In this document: piece by piece, positions 1 to 12,071 of the stretch
Layout: every line of letters begins with the position of its first letter
Numbering within the stretch: position 1 is the stretch's first letter
From: Cyanoderma ruficeps
Taxonomy: Eukaryota > Chordata > Aves > Passeriformes > Timaliidae
Direction of reading: 5' to 3'
NCBI GenBank assembly: GCA_008694505.1
Contig: VZDJ01000056.1
Coordinates: 6,513,205 to 6,577,204 of the forward strand
DNA length: 64,000 nt
Translations under genes and position numbers: made by a program
Notes under the pieces: model-generated
Seen by the model: the letters and a program-made list of their open reading frames with translations, nothing else
Database searches by the model: none
Told to the model about the DNA's origin: nothing

Positions 1-3000
1 GTCTTTCTTCTGTGCTGTGGTGCTGCTCTGTGCCCCTCACCAGGATGTTAGAGATACTGCCCTTGCTTTATTGCCCCCATGGAAATACGGGATTTCCAAT
101 CCCAATTAAAAAGTACTTGGACATTTAAATGAATTCAGCCTAACTTATGTAAACTTGGTCAGAAAATGGTCCATTTTTGTCTTAAGGCAGTGATGACCAA
201 ATTTAGGCTGCAAAGCCACCCTGCTCTTCCAGCAGCCCATGGCTCACACCACAGACCAATGGCTGCCCTGGTTAGGTGGCTCTGGACAGTGTCACACACC
301 CAAAAGCTCTTCATTTCTCTCTCTAGTACAAAGCCCTTTGCATTATGTGCAAAGAGAAAGCTCTGGTCCGTAAGAAATACTAGTTTTTCCTCTGCACCTT
401 GCCCTGAGGTCCCATCATTTTTCACAATCCAAACAAGACTGGCCTCTCTCAGTGTGCACTTAGGAACCCAGTGAGTAACACATAGGAAATGAGGGGAAGG
501 ATGCTGGAAATTCTGTGGCATCTTTTGTAATAGATAGGGTCTTAACCCCAGTGTCCTGGATAAACTCCAGTTCTGGTAATTGCATTCTGCATAGTTAAAA
601 TCCCCCTGCAGTTTCAAATTATTATTGCTCACTTCCTTCCCCAAATTGCTGTGCAGCTCTGCTTTGTGCTGCTGAAGAGTTGCTTTGTTTCACCTGAGGG
701 ATGATGGCATTTCATGACTGTATGAAATGGGCCTGAGTACACGGTTTGCACAACACTCAGTGAAACACTTTGGGATTATTCATAATTAAATATCCGCTCC
801 CCGCAAATGAATGGGTTTCTAATGTTGGGTGAAGTAGCACAATGCATGACTTCTCTCTGTACTTGGAAGTTGGTAATATAAAACTTAAAAGAACAGTAAA
901 AGACAGAAGGTTTCTAAAATTCCCCTTATGCAGCTAAGCATGCAAGCTCTAAGTGACTGTCTGAGTCTTTACTTTCCCATATTTTTATTGATTAATTGCT
1001 CTACTTCAATTTCCTAGTCCTAAGTGGAAACATTACAATCGTAACTTCAATCTCTGGCCACGATACAAACTGATTCTAAATCTTTAAATTGTGTCAGTGG
1101 GAGGAGGTGACGGGGGGTGGAAGGAAAGCTTTTTATTTTTATTACTAATTTTCATGTGTTCCAGGACTTACTAATTTCACGCAGATGTAAAGAAACCACA
1201 AGGTATTTCTGCTGCAGTCAAACCCAGGAGACGCCTCAGCATCATAAACTTGCTCTAGCATGATCTTGTCCCAACAGTGTGTCCTGGTAAGAAACTTGAG
1301 GATATCCCACAAACATCAAAACATACAAGTCTTTCTAGAGCTGAGCCAGTGACCTTTTTCAGCCCCAGCTTGGTTGAGTTATAACTGTATTCCCGTTCGA
1401 GATTCAGGCTTGTCCTTTTCGTGCTCATTGCTTGTGGTCTTGCAAGAATGTCACAGGCATCTCGTGAATTTCCAGCCTGTCCTGGAAAGAAGTGGTACCA
1501 CCTAGAAGCTCTGTGTCCCATAGGTCAGATACATTTCGTAGGAGCCTTAGCAGGGGAGAAAATAGCCAGGACTCCCATCCCTGGGAGCAGCATTCTTCAG
1601 TAATACTATTCCTCTGACCCCAGGGCTATTACTCACAAAGCAAAAGGTCAATATAATGGTGTAAGTAGATTCCTCATGCCCTTTTCTTCTCTGCAAGGTA
1701 GGTTGCAATCTGCTCCTCGATTGCTCCAGCGCTGTTTTGATGACGGCTAAAAATGAAATCAATAGAAAAGATTACAGAAAATTATGTATGATGTGGCATT
1801 CTTGAGAGAAAAAAATATGCTTAATTTGAAACAGAAAAATGCTGGCTTGGGAGCCACATGTGTATCTCATTTGGAAAAAAAATCTGTGCTGTTATTAAAG
1901 TAGCCACAATGAGAGTATTAGCTACAAATTAGGTATGTGTACTGGGAAGGCAGCTTTGTGTGGATGGGAGAGGGGCAGCAGCGTGTTTTACACTGAGACA
2001 CATCAAATGAGAAGCTGAAGGATCTGTGGGCTGGGCAGAGGTCAGCTCAGGACCCAACCGAGTCTCAGTGCTATTTTATACGTAAACAATATTTTGAACA
2101 TAAACCACAATATCTTAAGAACAGTCCTCTGGCAAAAAATTCGTCAGGGAGTAAATACCAAGCCTTCCTTGAAGATTTGGAGGGGCAGAGAGCCCAGCAC
2201 GAGTAACAAACCACAGCCGGCAGTGTGCCACACTCCAAATGCCAGAGAGCACGTCCATGGCACTGCTCCCCCGGGGACTTGGGCCTCCCCTCATGGCAGC
2301 CTTGTGCCATCAGGGACAACGCCCAAAGCCCAGCTATGGCTTTCTCCCCTCACAAGCCATTGACTTTTCTGCAGCATCTGGGCAAAGATCCCTTCTCCTT
2401 CCTCCATTTGATGCCTGAAGTTTTAGCTTTCACGTTTTTCAGATTCTGTGCTGCCTAGGGAGGTAGTTCTCGGCCTCACGTTAAGTGCTGGTAAGCTCTC
2501 TTCACTGAGCAGGGAGACAAAGCAAATCCTAGGCCCAAAAGCACAAACAAGGGTGGGCTGAAGGGAGGAACAAGAAGGATGGGACCTCACAATCTGAAGC
2601 TGGAATTGGACAATTAAACCCCAATATACAAATGGACCAAAACTTAAAAAAATGTAACACCTCGTGACTGGTCAGACATTTTGTGACCATTCTTAGTCCA
2701 CCTTGGGTGTAGCCCTGGCCAGGCCCTGTCCTGCCCAAGGTGTACCCTAAAGGCCTTTCAATAAATACCTATTTTATTCTCTGGCTCTGTCCAGTCTCTG
2801 TTTCAGGTCAGCCTTCCCAAGGCATCACATTCCCAAACTCACATTGCAGGGTGGCTCCTCTGGAAAAGGAAATAAGCAGTGATTTGTTTCCCATATGCTC
2901 CTTTGCCATGTCACCCAAGCTTGTTCCCCTTCATCTTTCAGGAAGGACATGTTATTCCACCCTCAGCTTGAATAATAATAGTCGTTAAAATCATATGAGA

Positions 3001-3359
3001 ACTAGCTGGATTGGGCTGGAGGGCTTCTCTCCCAGGCCCCAATAATGCCCTGATTTTGAAATAGGAACTTTTCATAAGCAGTGCTTCAGAGATTTTGAAA
3101 CTTTTAGAAAACAGTACTGGGAAATGAGTACTGACTGCTCTTTTTCCTTTTTTTTTTTTTTTCCCAGTGAGGAAATTTAACCAAANAAGAAACAGGAAGC
3201 ATAGATGAGACATTATTCTGAAATGGATTATTTTGATTACAAGTCCTGTCAGAATTTTGATAAAAGAAGGTCTTTTTCCCAACATTGTGGTGGGGAAAGG
3301 ACCGTGGCAGACAAATTAGAGGAGCGTTGCTAGTGCCTCCCAGCCGAGTTAATTCTGTT
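1..3359. other. Intergenic, no gene recognised
   Basis: Mixed AT-rich sequence. The longest frame (159-644, minus, 161 codons) overlaps a plus-strand frame and resembles no protein family I know. A poly-T run lies at about 3148-3165 and a single unresolved base at 3186. I see no repeat I can name. Confidence 0.6.
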
Positions 3360-3630
3360 AGAGAACTGCCGTGAGAGCGGTATTTACACAACCACCCTCG
3401 GTGGGAATCGCACACACGGCGCTGCTCCAGCTTCCCAGCCAAGAGCCCGGGCAGCGACAGCTCCCAGAGCCCCGCAATTTGCGCAGTGATGGAATTCCCA
3501 GCCGCAGGATCCTCCGCAGCCTGCCCACGGAAGGCTGCGCCCGCCAGCGCGCTCCTCCCGGGCCGCGCACGGAGCGGGGCCGCCCCGCACGGCGGGAGCA
3601 CAGCACCCTCTGCCGTGATCCCCGCACCGC
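3360..3630. promoter_or_regulatory. Orphan CpG-rich patch
   Basis: The sequence changes abruptly from AT-rich to GC-rich with dense CpG, for example GGGCCGCGCACGGAGCGGGG around 3560-3580 and several GCGC and CCCGG sites. No coding exon is recognisable. It could be the promoter of an unannotated non-coding transcript, a distal regulatory CpG island, or GC-rich sequence seeded by the adjacent minisatellite. Confidence 0.4.
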
Positions 3631-3822
3631 ACGGACAGCCGGACACCCGCACGGACAGCCGGACACCCGCACGGACATGGGCAAAGACACCTGGACACGG
3701 ATATCTGGACACCGGGCACGGACACCTGGACATGGGCACAGACACCTGGACACAGGCACAGACACCTGGACACGGATATCTGGACACCAGGCACGGACAC
3801 TTGGACATGGACATAGACACCT
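3631..3822. repeat. GGACACCTGGACAT-type minisatellite
   Basis: Two 20-base copies of ACGGACAGCCGGACACCCGC stand side by side at 3631-3650 and 3651-3670. They are followed by a run of GACACCTGGACAC variants up to about 3822. A higher-order unit recurs with a 75-base period (GACACCTGGACACGGATATC at 3686 and again at 3761). All three plus-strand frames stay open through parts of it, giving repetitive pseudo-peptides that should not be taken as genes. Confidence 0.9.
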
Positions 3823-5510
3823 ATTTTACTTTCTAGAACATTAATTCCTCATGAACTTACGTAATCAAATGAAGGCCACAATTTTCCTGATTAGCCAGAA
3901 AGAGACTGGGCTCTACAGATTTGGGCTCTGTAAATCTCACACCGTAAGACACACTTTCCTGCCCTTAGATCTTTACTATGGCCCTTTGCAGTATCCTTTC
4001 CAAGTTTTGCAACCTCCTTTCTGAGACGTGGGAGGCAGAATTGCATTTGCTATTCCAGTCTCACCGTAAACAGTGTAGGAGAAGGTTAAGCCTTCGTTCC
4101 ATTCTCCCATGTCCCTGGTCTCAGCAGAGGCACAGGTCAGCAGCACTCATGATGCTTTATTTCATTTGATTTCCTCTAAGAAGAGAATACAATTTCCATT
4201 CAGAATACCAGTTAAAAAAAAATCTTTTGCATTTATGTCCTGAACCTTTTATTGTGTGTCCATTAAATGTTAATCCCTGATCCAGTAAGTGAAGTTATTT
4301 TGAACCCAGAAGAATTAACATGACCTTGGTTAGCAAGTATGTTTAAGAAGGCATCTGGCACATGTTGGTCACCCCTTTTTTCTTTAGACAAAATCCTGTG
4401 TAGACATTTGCCTCAGGAGAGAGTGAAGTAGTATTTCGTACTACATGAGACACTTCTTGTGCATTCAAAATTTTCCCTGGTGGCAAGCATGAATTCTTCC
4501 CCCTTAGATAAGGAAACTTGCCTTGCAGTCACAGCAGCTAAAAAGAGGTCACCTTTCCCTTCAAAAAGAGGCTCTGCAGGAATCTGTGTTCTGCCATCAT
4601 CTCATTCTTGGAGAAAAAAATGAAGACATAGCCACGTAATGAGATGTATTTATAACCACCATTGGTTTAATTTTCAAACTGTTAGTTCCTCAACACCCTG
4701 ACTATAAAATAGCTGTAAAAGCAACTGCTTGCAAGAAGCACTTGCACTGTCCCATGAGCACTCACAGCTACTTATTTATGATGGAGATCATGGAAGAAGA
4801 GCAGAGAAAATTGCACTTAGGTTCCTTGAAGCAATTTTTTTCTCTGTAAGAACCGAGTATGAATTTATTGTGTAAATACAATATAGGGTCACTCTTTAAA
4901 GCAGAGGTGATTACTCAAGGATGGAAATACAAGCTGTTATATGCATTGACAAAATGATGTGTTCACAGAACCAGGTAATCCATGCTTTAACACCCAAGTC
5001 AGGCACAGGGATCTCAGCAAGTACAATTTAAAAGGTAATTGAAATATCAATATATATCTTCACATTATTTTACTTGCAGCCAGACCATTATTGTAGTACA
5101 TGTCAACTGAGCTGGCCAAGAGATCTTACAAAAGTGCATTGAACAATCCAGGTTGGAAAACAGGCTCAGGCTGCACAGCTCACACCATGGCCAGGATGGC
5201 TCTCAAGGGGTGCCCCCAGCAGTGCCTGGAATTATTACAGAAAATGTACCCCACAAACCCATAGAAGGAACCTTCAGTGGAGTTGCAGTAACACCACAAG
5301 GCAGTGACTAGAGGGTGCATTATTTAGGATGGCTTCAGTTGCCCAAATTCTCCCCAAAGCCATAATGCTTGCACCCTGTGGGCAGAAGGCTGGGGAGGTG
5401 GTGCCTGGAGCCCAGAACCTCCCCATGGTCTTCTGGGCACCACTGCAGTGCAAATACTAAACAGTAGAAAATAAACTGCATTTCCAATGTGACCATTTTT
5501 TCTTTCTTTT
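3823..5510. other. Intergenic, no gene recognised
   Basis: AT-rich unique-looking sequence with no frame over about 63 codons. No named repeat recognised. Confidence 0.6.
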
Positions 5511-5514
5511 TCTT

Positions 5515-5558
<44 letters not shown>

Positions 5559-5570
5559 NNNNNNNNTTTG
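5511..5570. repeat. Poly-T tract interrupted by an 8-N gap
   Basis: About 40 consecutive T (to 5558) are followed by eight N (5559-5566) and TTTG. The gap sits in the homopolymer and is most simply a sequencing or assembly failure there. The tract could be the antisense poly-A of a retroposed sequence, but I see no recognisable element beside it. Confidence 0.85.
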
Positions 5571-8500
5571 TTTAATGTAATTTGTTGATGAAAACTCCAC
5601 GACAGGAGAAAGATAAGAGTCACTTATAAATATTTATCATCATTTATTCCTTCTATTCTCAAGAAAGAGAATATTCTCTTTACTGAGAAAACAGAGTCTC
5701 ATTAGGCCCTGCAGAAACCAATTATATGATGCTCATCATCTTTCAACTTTCACAGGTTCTTAATTGCTGTGGGAGAAACGGTTGTTGTTAAATAGCTATT
5801 TTTATATGATCCAGATATTATGACTGTTGAACCAGTAAAATGCACAGTATATTTATGCCATTGCTCTTAAACTTTTTATCTTCCTGGGTTATTCATGTGG
5901 TCCTGGCAAACCGTCCAGTTAGCAAGATAGACACAATTAAAGTAAAATGGATGGGATAATAAGTTTATATGCACTGCACAAAGCCCCACAGGTGTACACG
6001 GATCCCTTGTGCATCCTCATCCCTCTCAGCTAAACCAGGGAAGATTCCAAAGGTGTGCTGCAGTTTTAAAACATAATTCCTCCCAGCTGAATTGCTCCAG
6101 GCTCTAAAAATTCAGTTCATTAAAAACATCATGACATCTAAAAATAATTACTAAATGAGAGTTTTGAAGGTGGCAGACTCTTAAATTGCCTTCTAAATTT
6201 TGGCCTTTCAGCTTTGCATGTTCAGCTTTCTTTTTGGAGCCTGTTAGTGCACTAAATATTTACTCCTTTTCTGTCCATTAATGAAAGCTGAGATTCTACG
6301 AAACATCACAACTGAATAACCTCATATCACCTCACCATGAGCAAAAAGTCCTTTAGATCTTAAATTAGTGACCAGCAAACATGGAAGAGACACTGGCAAC
6401 TTTTGAATAGGATACACCAAAAGGGAGGTTATCCATCCAAACCTTTTGAGATGTCTGTTACTGCTTCTTAAGAAAGAGCTGAGAAAGAGTCAGGCTGTTC
6501 TGGGCCACAAATGCCCTTGGAATGTCCTCCTGATGGAGCTGCATGAACATGGCTGGTTCTCCAGCCCCACTGGAATAACACACAGCTTTCTTCCTAAAGA
6601 GTTGAAGGTAAAAGAGGATCTTGAGCTTCCCCAAACAGATCCATAATTTATTCAATTGGGCTAATCAGAGAAACTGAATTTATGGAATGGATGTGTAAAA
6701 GTAGAAGGAAAAGAAGCATAAGGAGGCCAGAAAGAACCAAAGACTTCACTCAGCTGAGAGCATTTCCAGGTCCCTAGGGGAAATCACTGCTCCCAGTGGG
6801 CAAATTTCACCTTGTCCTACCTGAAAAAGTGATATTCACCAGCATGGTATATTACAGAGGATGAGCTGGGAGGGAGTGTGATAAATTGCTGTAATTAAAG
6901 AAAGAAAAAGGCACCAAATTAGCTGTCAAAGAGAAGGACTGCAAAAGTGTGCCTGGGATGAGATGATGCACAGGGTTAGACAGAGCTTGGGATGCTCCAC
7001 GCAGTAAAAGTACAGGAGATCCCCAAACACCCTCCAGGTGCTTCTGTCACACCTGGAGTGTTAATCAGGCCTGCAGCACTCCCCATCCTCCTTTCACAGC
7101 CTCTGCAGGTCAGAACTTCCCTTTGCTTTTCAGACTGTTGTGTAACCCTGTGTGTAAATGATGCTTACAGCAAGGGGAGCGAGTTGACACTACTGAGGGT
7201 TTTGTAAGGCTCTGCAGGGTGCCCCGGGATGCCAGTTGTGGCACTCAGCTGAGAGCTTAATATTGCTGCACCCCTGCCTGGAAATGGTGGTTGCTAGGAG
7301 GCAAATATCATATTGAGAAACCTGAAAGGAAGCAACAATTTCAGGTCCAGTTTGGGGCTCATTGAAATCTTTCTGTTGATTTTAAATAGGATGTGATGCA
7401 GCCTTTAGCAAAGATAGTGGGATGTTTTTGAAGAAGGGAAAATGGATGTCATCCATATGACTCCAGGTAATAAGGATGGACAACAACAGACCATTGGATA
7501 GGAAGAATTACTGGGGAAAATGAAAGGCAGCATCAAAGAGCTTCAGGGAACAAAACCCCACCAGATAAAGACTCTTTCTGGGAAAAGCTAACAATGGAAA
7601 CTTGTATAAAACATGTATTATTTCTAGCCACTCTCATGCCAGGGTTGAATTTGGCAGAGCTACTGGTGGTTTTCCACATGGCCATTCTCACCTAATGAAT
7701 TCCCTCTACCTGTAAATTTGTACCAAACTGTTTCTGCACTTTGCCCTTCCTGCTGTCCTGCTGTGGAATCTTGCAGTGATTTTAGGTGTTGATCTGGGCT
7801 ATAGGAGGTTTAAACTTCACTGGATGGGGCCAGGGGAAGTGTTCTGGCATGTGGTGTGAACCCATTGCAGAACTGGTCTGGACTCCTCTCCACTGTGTGC
7901 ACAAAAACACCTCAGGAGCCCCGAAACGCTGCAGCAAACACAAAAGAGAATAAAGGAATTTTCAAAGTGGAAAAAAACCCCATCAGACCTGGAAGAAACA
8001 CAGCCAAATAAACAAAAGCTCTCCCTGCCTACTGTACTGTTGCAGGACAAGTCCTTTTGTTCAGCAGCCCCTGACAGCTCCCTATTAGCAGAGCCCCACG
8101 AGGGCTCCCTCTCCTCATCCCAGCTGAGCTTTGGCAGGTTTTCAGCTCCTCTCTGGCAACTGCTCATGCTACAGAATTCCTGGGAGCTGGGAGCCTTGCC
8201 CAGCAAGGCAACTCCCTTGTTTTGGGGAAAGACAGAGCTCTGTCTCTCTGCTGGGGTGTCCCTGAGCAAGAGTCAGTGGCCAGGACACTGCAGCCACACA
8301 AACTTCTGCAGCCAAACACCTGTAATTAGTAGAACAATGTCCCAACCACCCCAGATCTCAGCTGGGGGTGACCTAGCAGCCATTTCCACATGGACATTCC
8401 CATTCCTCTTTCCTTTACCTGACCTGTCTTGCTGTGAGTGCTCAGGGCTGGGGACAGTGTGACACCTGGCACGACGTGCAACACACTCTGACCACCCCAA

Positions 8501-9090
8501 GCAGTGCAGGGTTTAAGAATCTCCACTGGCATCATAGGCTGGGGTGGGGTTTTTTTGGCTGTTATTATTTTGTTTATCTATTCTCACTTAGAAGACAACA
8601 CAGGGAAATAAGATCAGTCTGCAGTAACACGTGGGGGTTTTGTGTGATTGTTTCCACAGGAGCTGCATGGGGATAAAAGCATACTGCAAAACAGTGGAAA
8701 ACAGTATTTTCATCACCTTCAGGAACTCCCTGGTGGAGTGTAAGAGTCTGCTCACTGCTCAGATATTCACACCTACTCTGGTCCTCTAGGGAGGGATAAT
8801 TTCCTCAGGGTTTGACTGTGCTCAATGAAAAAGAAGACACCTCTTTTTTTGCCAGTGGAAGAAAACAACTCCCCAGAAGAAAAAAAATGCACCACTGTGA
8901 TCCTCACTCTCTGAGTGCTAATGTGGCTTAAGCAAAATTACAGGGAGTGTCCACCAGCTGAGGAATGGTCCTGTCATCTCAAAAACAATACAGTCTTAAA
9001 CACCTTCACCAATGAGCAAGAAAATATTAATGTTGACCGTCCAACAAAAGTTTATTTTTAATGATCCCAGATGCAAGGAAACCTACTGCT
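5571..9090. other. Intergenic, no gene recognised
   Basis: Moderately AT-rich. The longest frame (7817-8269, minus, 150 codons) is antisense to a plus-strand frame of similar length and shows no domain I know. No named repeat recognised. Confidence 0.55.
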
Positions 9091-9675
9091 TGTGCCAGTT
9101 TCAGCTGGAGTAGAGTTAATTTTCTTCACACTGGCTGGTGCAGGGTTCTCTTTTGGACAACACAGGTTGTCCAATACAGAGATATTTTTATTGCTGCTGA
9201 GCAGGACTTACACAGAGCCAAGGTCTTTTCTGTTTTTCTAGTGCCACACTGGTGAGGAAGCTGAGGATGCCTGGGAGGAGACACAGCCAGGACAGGAGAT
9301 CCAAACTGACCAAAAGGATCGATATTCCATGCCATATGATATCATGCTTATATATAAAGCTGGGAGAAGGAGGAGGAAGGGAGGGGACATTTTTGGAGTG
9401 ATGGCATTTGTCTTCCCAAGTCACTGTTCCATGTGGTGGGGCCCTGCTCTCCTGGAGATGGTGGAACACCTGCTTGCCCAGGGGGAGCAGTGAATTAATT
9501 CTTTGTTTAACTTTGCCTGTGTGCTTGGGTTTTGTGCTCCCCATTAAACTGTCTTTATCTCAACCCATAAGTTTCCTGGCTTTTGGCCTTCCAGTTCTCT
9601 CCCTGATCCTGCTGGTCCAGGGGTGAATGAGCAGCTGCCTGGGGCTTGGGTGCTGGCTGGGGTGAAACCAAGACA
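9091..9675 (+). mobile_element. Solo LTR of an endogenous retrovirus
   Basis: A 585-base element starts TGTGCCAGTTTCAGC and ends GTGAAACCAAGACA, with imperfect inverted ends of the TGT...ACA type. It is flanked by a perfect 5-bp duplication CTGCT (9086-9090 and 9676-9680). Inside are a TATA box (TATATAAA, 9351-9358) and ATTAAA (9543-9548) followed by CTGTCTTTATCTCAACCC, a sequence I know from a widespread avian LTR family. The 5-bp target duplication fits class III/ERVL-like or gamma/beta-type integrases that make 4-6 bp. No gag, pol or env frame adjoins it, so it is a recombined solo LTR. Strand follows the TATA/poly(A) order. Confidence 0.9.
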
Positions 9676-11685
9676 CTGCTGGACACATCCAATAATTCAC
9701 AGAGGTGATGGAAGATCCAAACACCTGCCCCACCAGTGCTACCATTCCATTATCACGATGTGAATTTGCCTGTCGCTGATGGACTGGGAAGCTGCAAGGG
9801 AGCAGACCATTGCCTGTTCTCCAGCTCAGCCCTCCTGGAGCTCCAAATCCCACCAAACCCAGATGCTGCTATCCTAAGAAAAAAATATAAGTGGCAAAGC
9901 AGAGGCTCCTAAACAGGAATTATATTTAGATTGATTAAGATAGCTATTGTGTGTCAATTTATTTAAATATAAATGGATTATTTGGAATGTGTTCATTGAA
10001 GACTAACAGCTCCTGAATGCAATACAGATAGATGGCTAATTATAAAGTCAAGCAGCCATTATTAATGTTTCTAATGATCAATTTGTATTCCAACAACACA
10101 CAATCATCAACTTTAAAGCTCCAACAGTCGCAGTAATTGGGAGAAGAGACTGCTCTATGCAGAAAGCAATCAACCGACTAGTGCCTGCCTGGAATAAGAG
10201 GTAAAAGCTGCATTTTCAGGGCCTACATTAAGGCTTGAGAGCTGAGAGCTGGATAGAGGTTGGAGGAGGTTGGCTGAAAAGATGACAGAAATGTTGCTGG
10301 AAGGGGGATACACACAAGGGTCTATAAGGCTACAGACTCTGGGCACCATGAGAGACCTTAATACAATTCCAGAGTGATAGAGAGGCAATAGGACAAGCAG
10401 TCCCTGCATACAAATAAAATTTACTCAATTAGATACACTTAAATGCAATAAATTTTTCATGGAAAACCAGATCAGTTGTAACTTCCATTCTGCATGTCAG
10501 TTGAAGGAGCAGCAATAATTTAATACACTGCACTTGCAATTCTGTGCAACCTGAGCATCACGTGGCTGGGTCACTGCCAGGAGGGAAGTAAACACACTTT
10601 CCTGAAGAGACCTCCTCTGGAAGTAAATTTGGGCCAAATTAGATTTATCAAGCACTGGCACACTTTGTGGCTTGTAGAGAAAACAGCTTCTCCCACCAGG
10701 CCAAGGGGCTTGTCCCAAAGGCATCTTGATGAGGTTTCAGGGCCAAGACTCACATGTAGGTGTTGGGACTTTGGTGGAAATCAAGCACCTGAGCCCCTCC
10801 ATGCACAAGGACCCTCATCATGGCCCTAGAGCTGACTTCTCACTGGAACCTTGTGAAGTGTGGTGGTAGGAACAGCAGGAGGCAGGAGTTTGTGGGTGGA
10901 CTCAGCCTCGGTCCATCCCATTGCCAAAGAACCCACATGGACCATCCACAGCAAACCCCTCGGCACAGCCTTGGAGGGAGCTGCTCCTGAGTGCTCAGGG
11001 CCGGGCTGGCAGAGGGGCTGGGGCACCACCAATGGCTTCCATTTGCCATCCCTCCCTGGCAGAAGGATACACAGCTTCCCCTGCATCATGGAGGGAATGG
11101 GATTCTTTGCAGCAGCTTTCTGGTGCAGGCTTGGATTTAGGCTTAGAGCTCGCTCCAAGTGAAATTCTCCCCTTGAGGTATAAAACAAGTGCTTCTCCCT
11201 TCAGACTCTGTAATTCCCTGCAAAAGCAAAGGGGAGAGGCAGTGCAGAATGGTGCCAGGCAGTCAGTGGAAGGAAAGGGAACATGGAAAGGAGGAGCCCT
11301 GTCACTGTCCCTCCTGGCCCATTCTTCCCACCTCTCCAAACGTCCTGGTGTCATGAGCGAGGCCACCACAGGGAGATCAGCCATGAAGGGCATCTCAGCA
11401 GGGAAGCTCCTGGCCAGGAAAGACCTTGGAGTGAAGTTTTTGGGCTGTCTCTCCCAGTTATACCCAACAGCATTGCAAAAGGAAAGAGACCAATGGTTTT
11501 TTTTCCTGGCAGAAACAACTTCTGCCACTTCCTGTTGGGCACTCACCATCCCAACAGAAAAAAAATCCCACCAGGGTTAATATATTTTTCCTATCAAGAC
11601 AAATGTTGTATTTAATCACCTTCTAATCATTCACTAAACACTGGCAAATAAATTCAGACCAGGTTTCAAGTACACCAGAAGTCTC
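9676..11685. other. Intergenic, no gene; AT-rich block at 9.88-10.15 kb
   Basis: The stretch 9881-10150 is AT-rich and CpG-poor with many TAAT cores, a texture common in conserved non-coding elements. From 10.8 to 11.6 kb the sequence is GC-richer and carries overlapping sense (219 codons) and antisense (184 codons) frames that I regard as chance. Confidence 0.5.
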
Positions 11686-12071
11686 TCACCAGAAAACACT
11701 GATGAGATCCAATATGTTCCATGGAAGCATATTGATTCTGTCTGGTCTTTGGGCATAAACAGTGTCTGGCTTTTTACACATCCCTCTTTGTTGCCCTGAG
11801 CTTTCTGTCTTTTTGTCTTTCTGCAGAACTTTCTCACACAGCTTCGTGAAAGCAATGTCTATTCTTAGAATGTTTGCATACTTCTCCTCTGAGAGAAGAA
11901 ATGATTGATGGTGATGTCCACCATCCAGGTTGGAGATGTGGTGACCTGTGTAGCCAATCTCTTGACCTCTGTACATATGTATATAAGCTGGAGTCAGATT
12001 TGAATTAAAAGACTTTTTTCCTCACTGCCGTGGTGTGAGCTTCATCTCAGTGTTCCTGAAATTAGGACACA
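11686..12071 (+). mobile_element. LTR-like segment, 5' limit undetermined
   Basis: The 3' half has LTR promoter order: CCAAT (11954-11958), TATATAAG (11980-11987), ATTAAA (12004-12009), then a T-rich run and TGTTCCTGAAATTAGGACACA ending near 12071. The poly(A) signal lying between TATA and the expected start site is the arrangement seen in avian retroviral LTRs with a short R. I could not find matching terminal bases or a target-site duplication, so the left border is arbitrary. No viral gene frames adjoin. Confidence 0.5.

Noticed and set aside
3104..3844. Several overlapping frames of 115-238 codons on both strands
   Set aside because: They are produced by the CpG-rich patch and minisatellite; repeats keep frames open without selection.
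10921..11580. 219-codon plus-strand frame with a 184-codon antisense partner
   Set aside because: GC-richer patch, no recognisable domain, low-complexity composition typical of non-coding translation, and both strands open at once.
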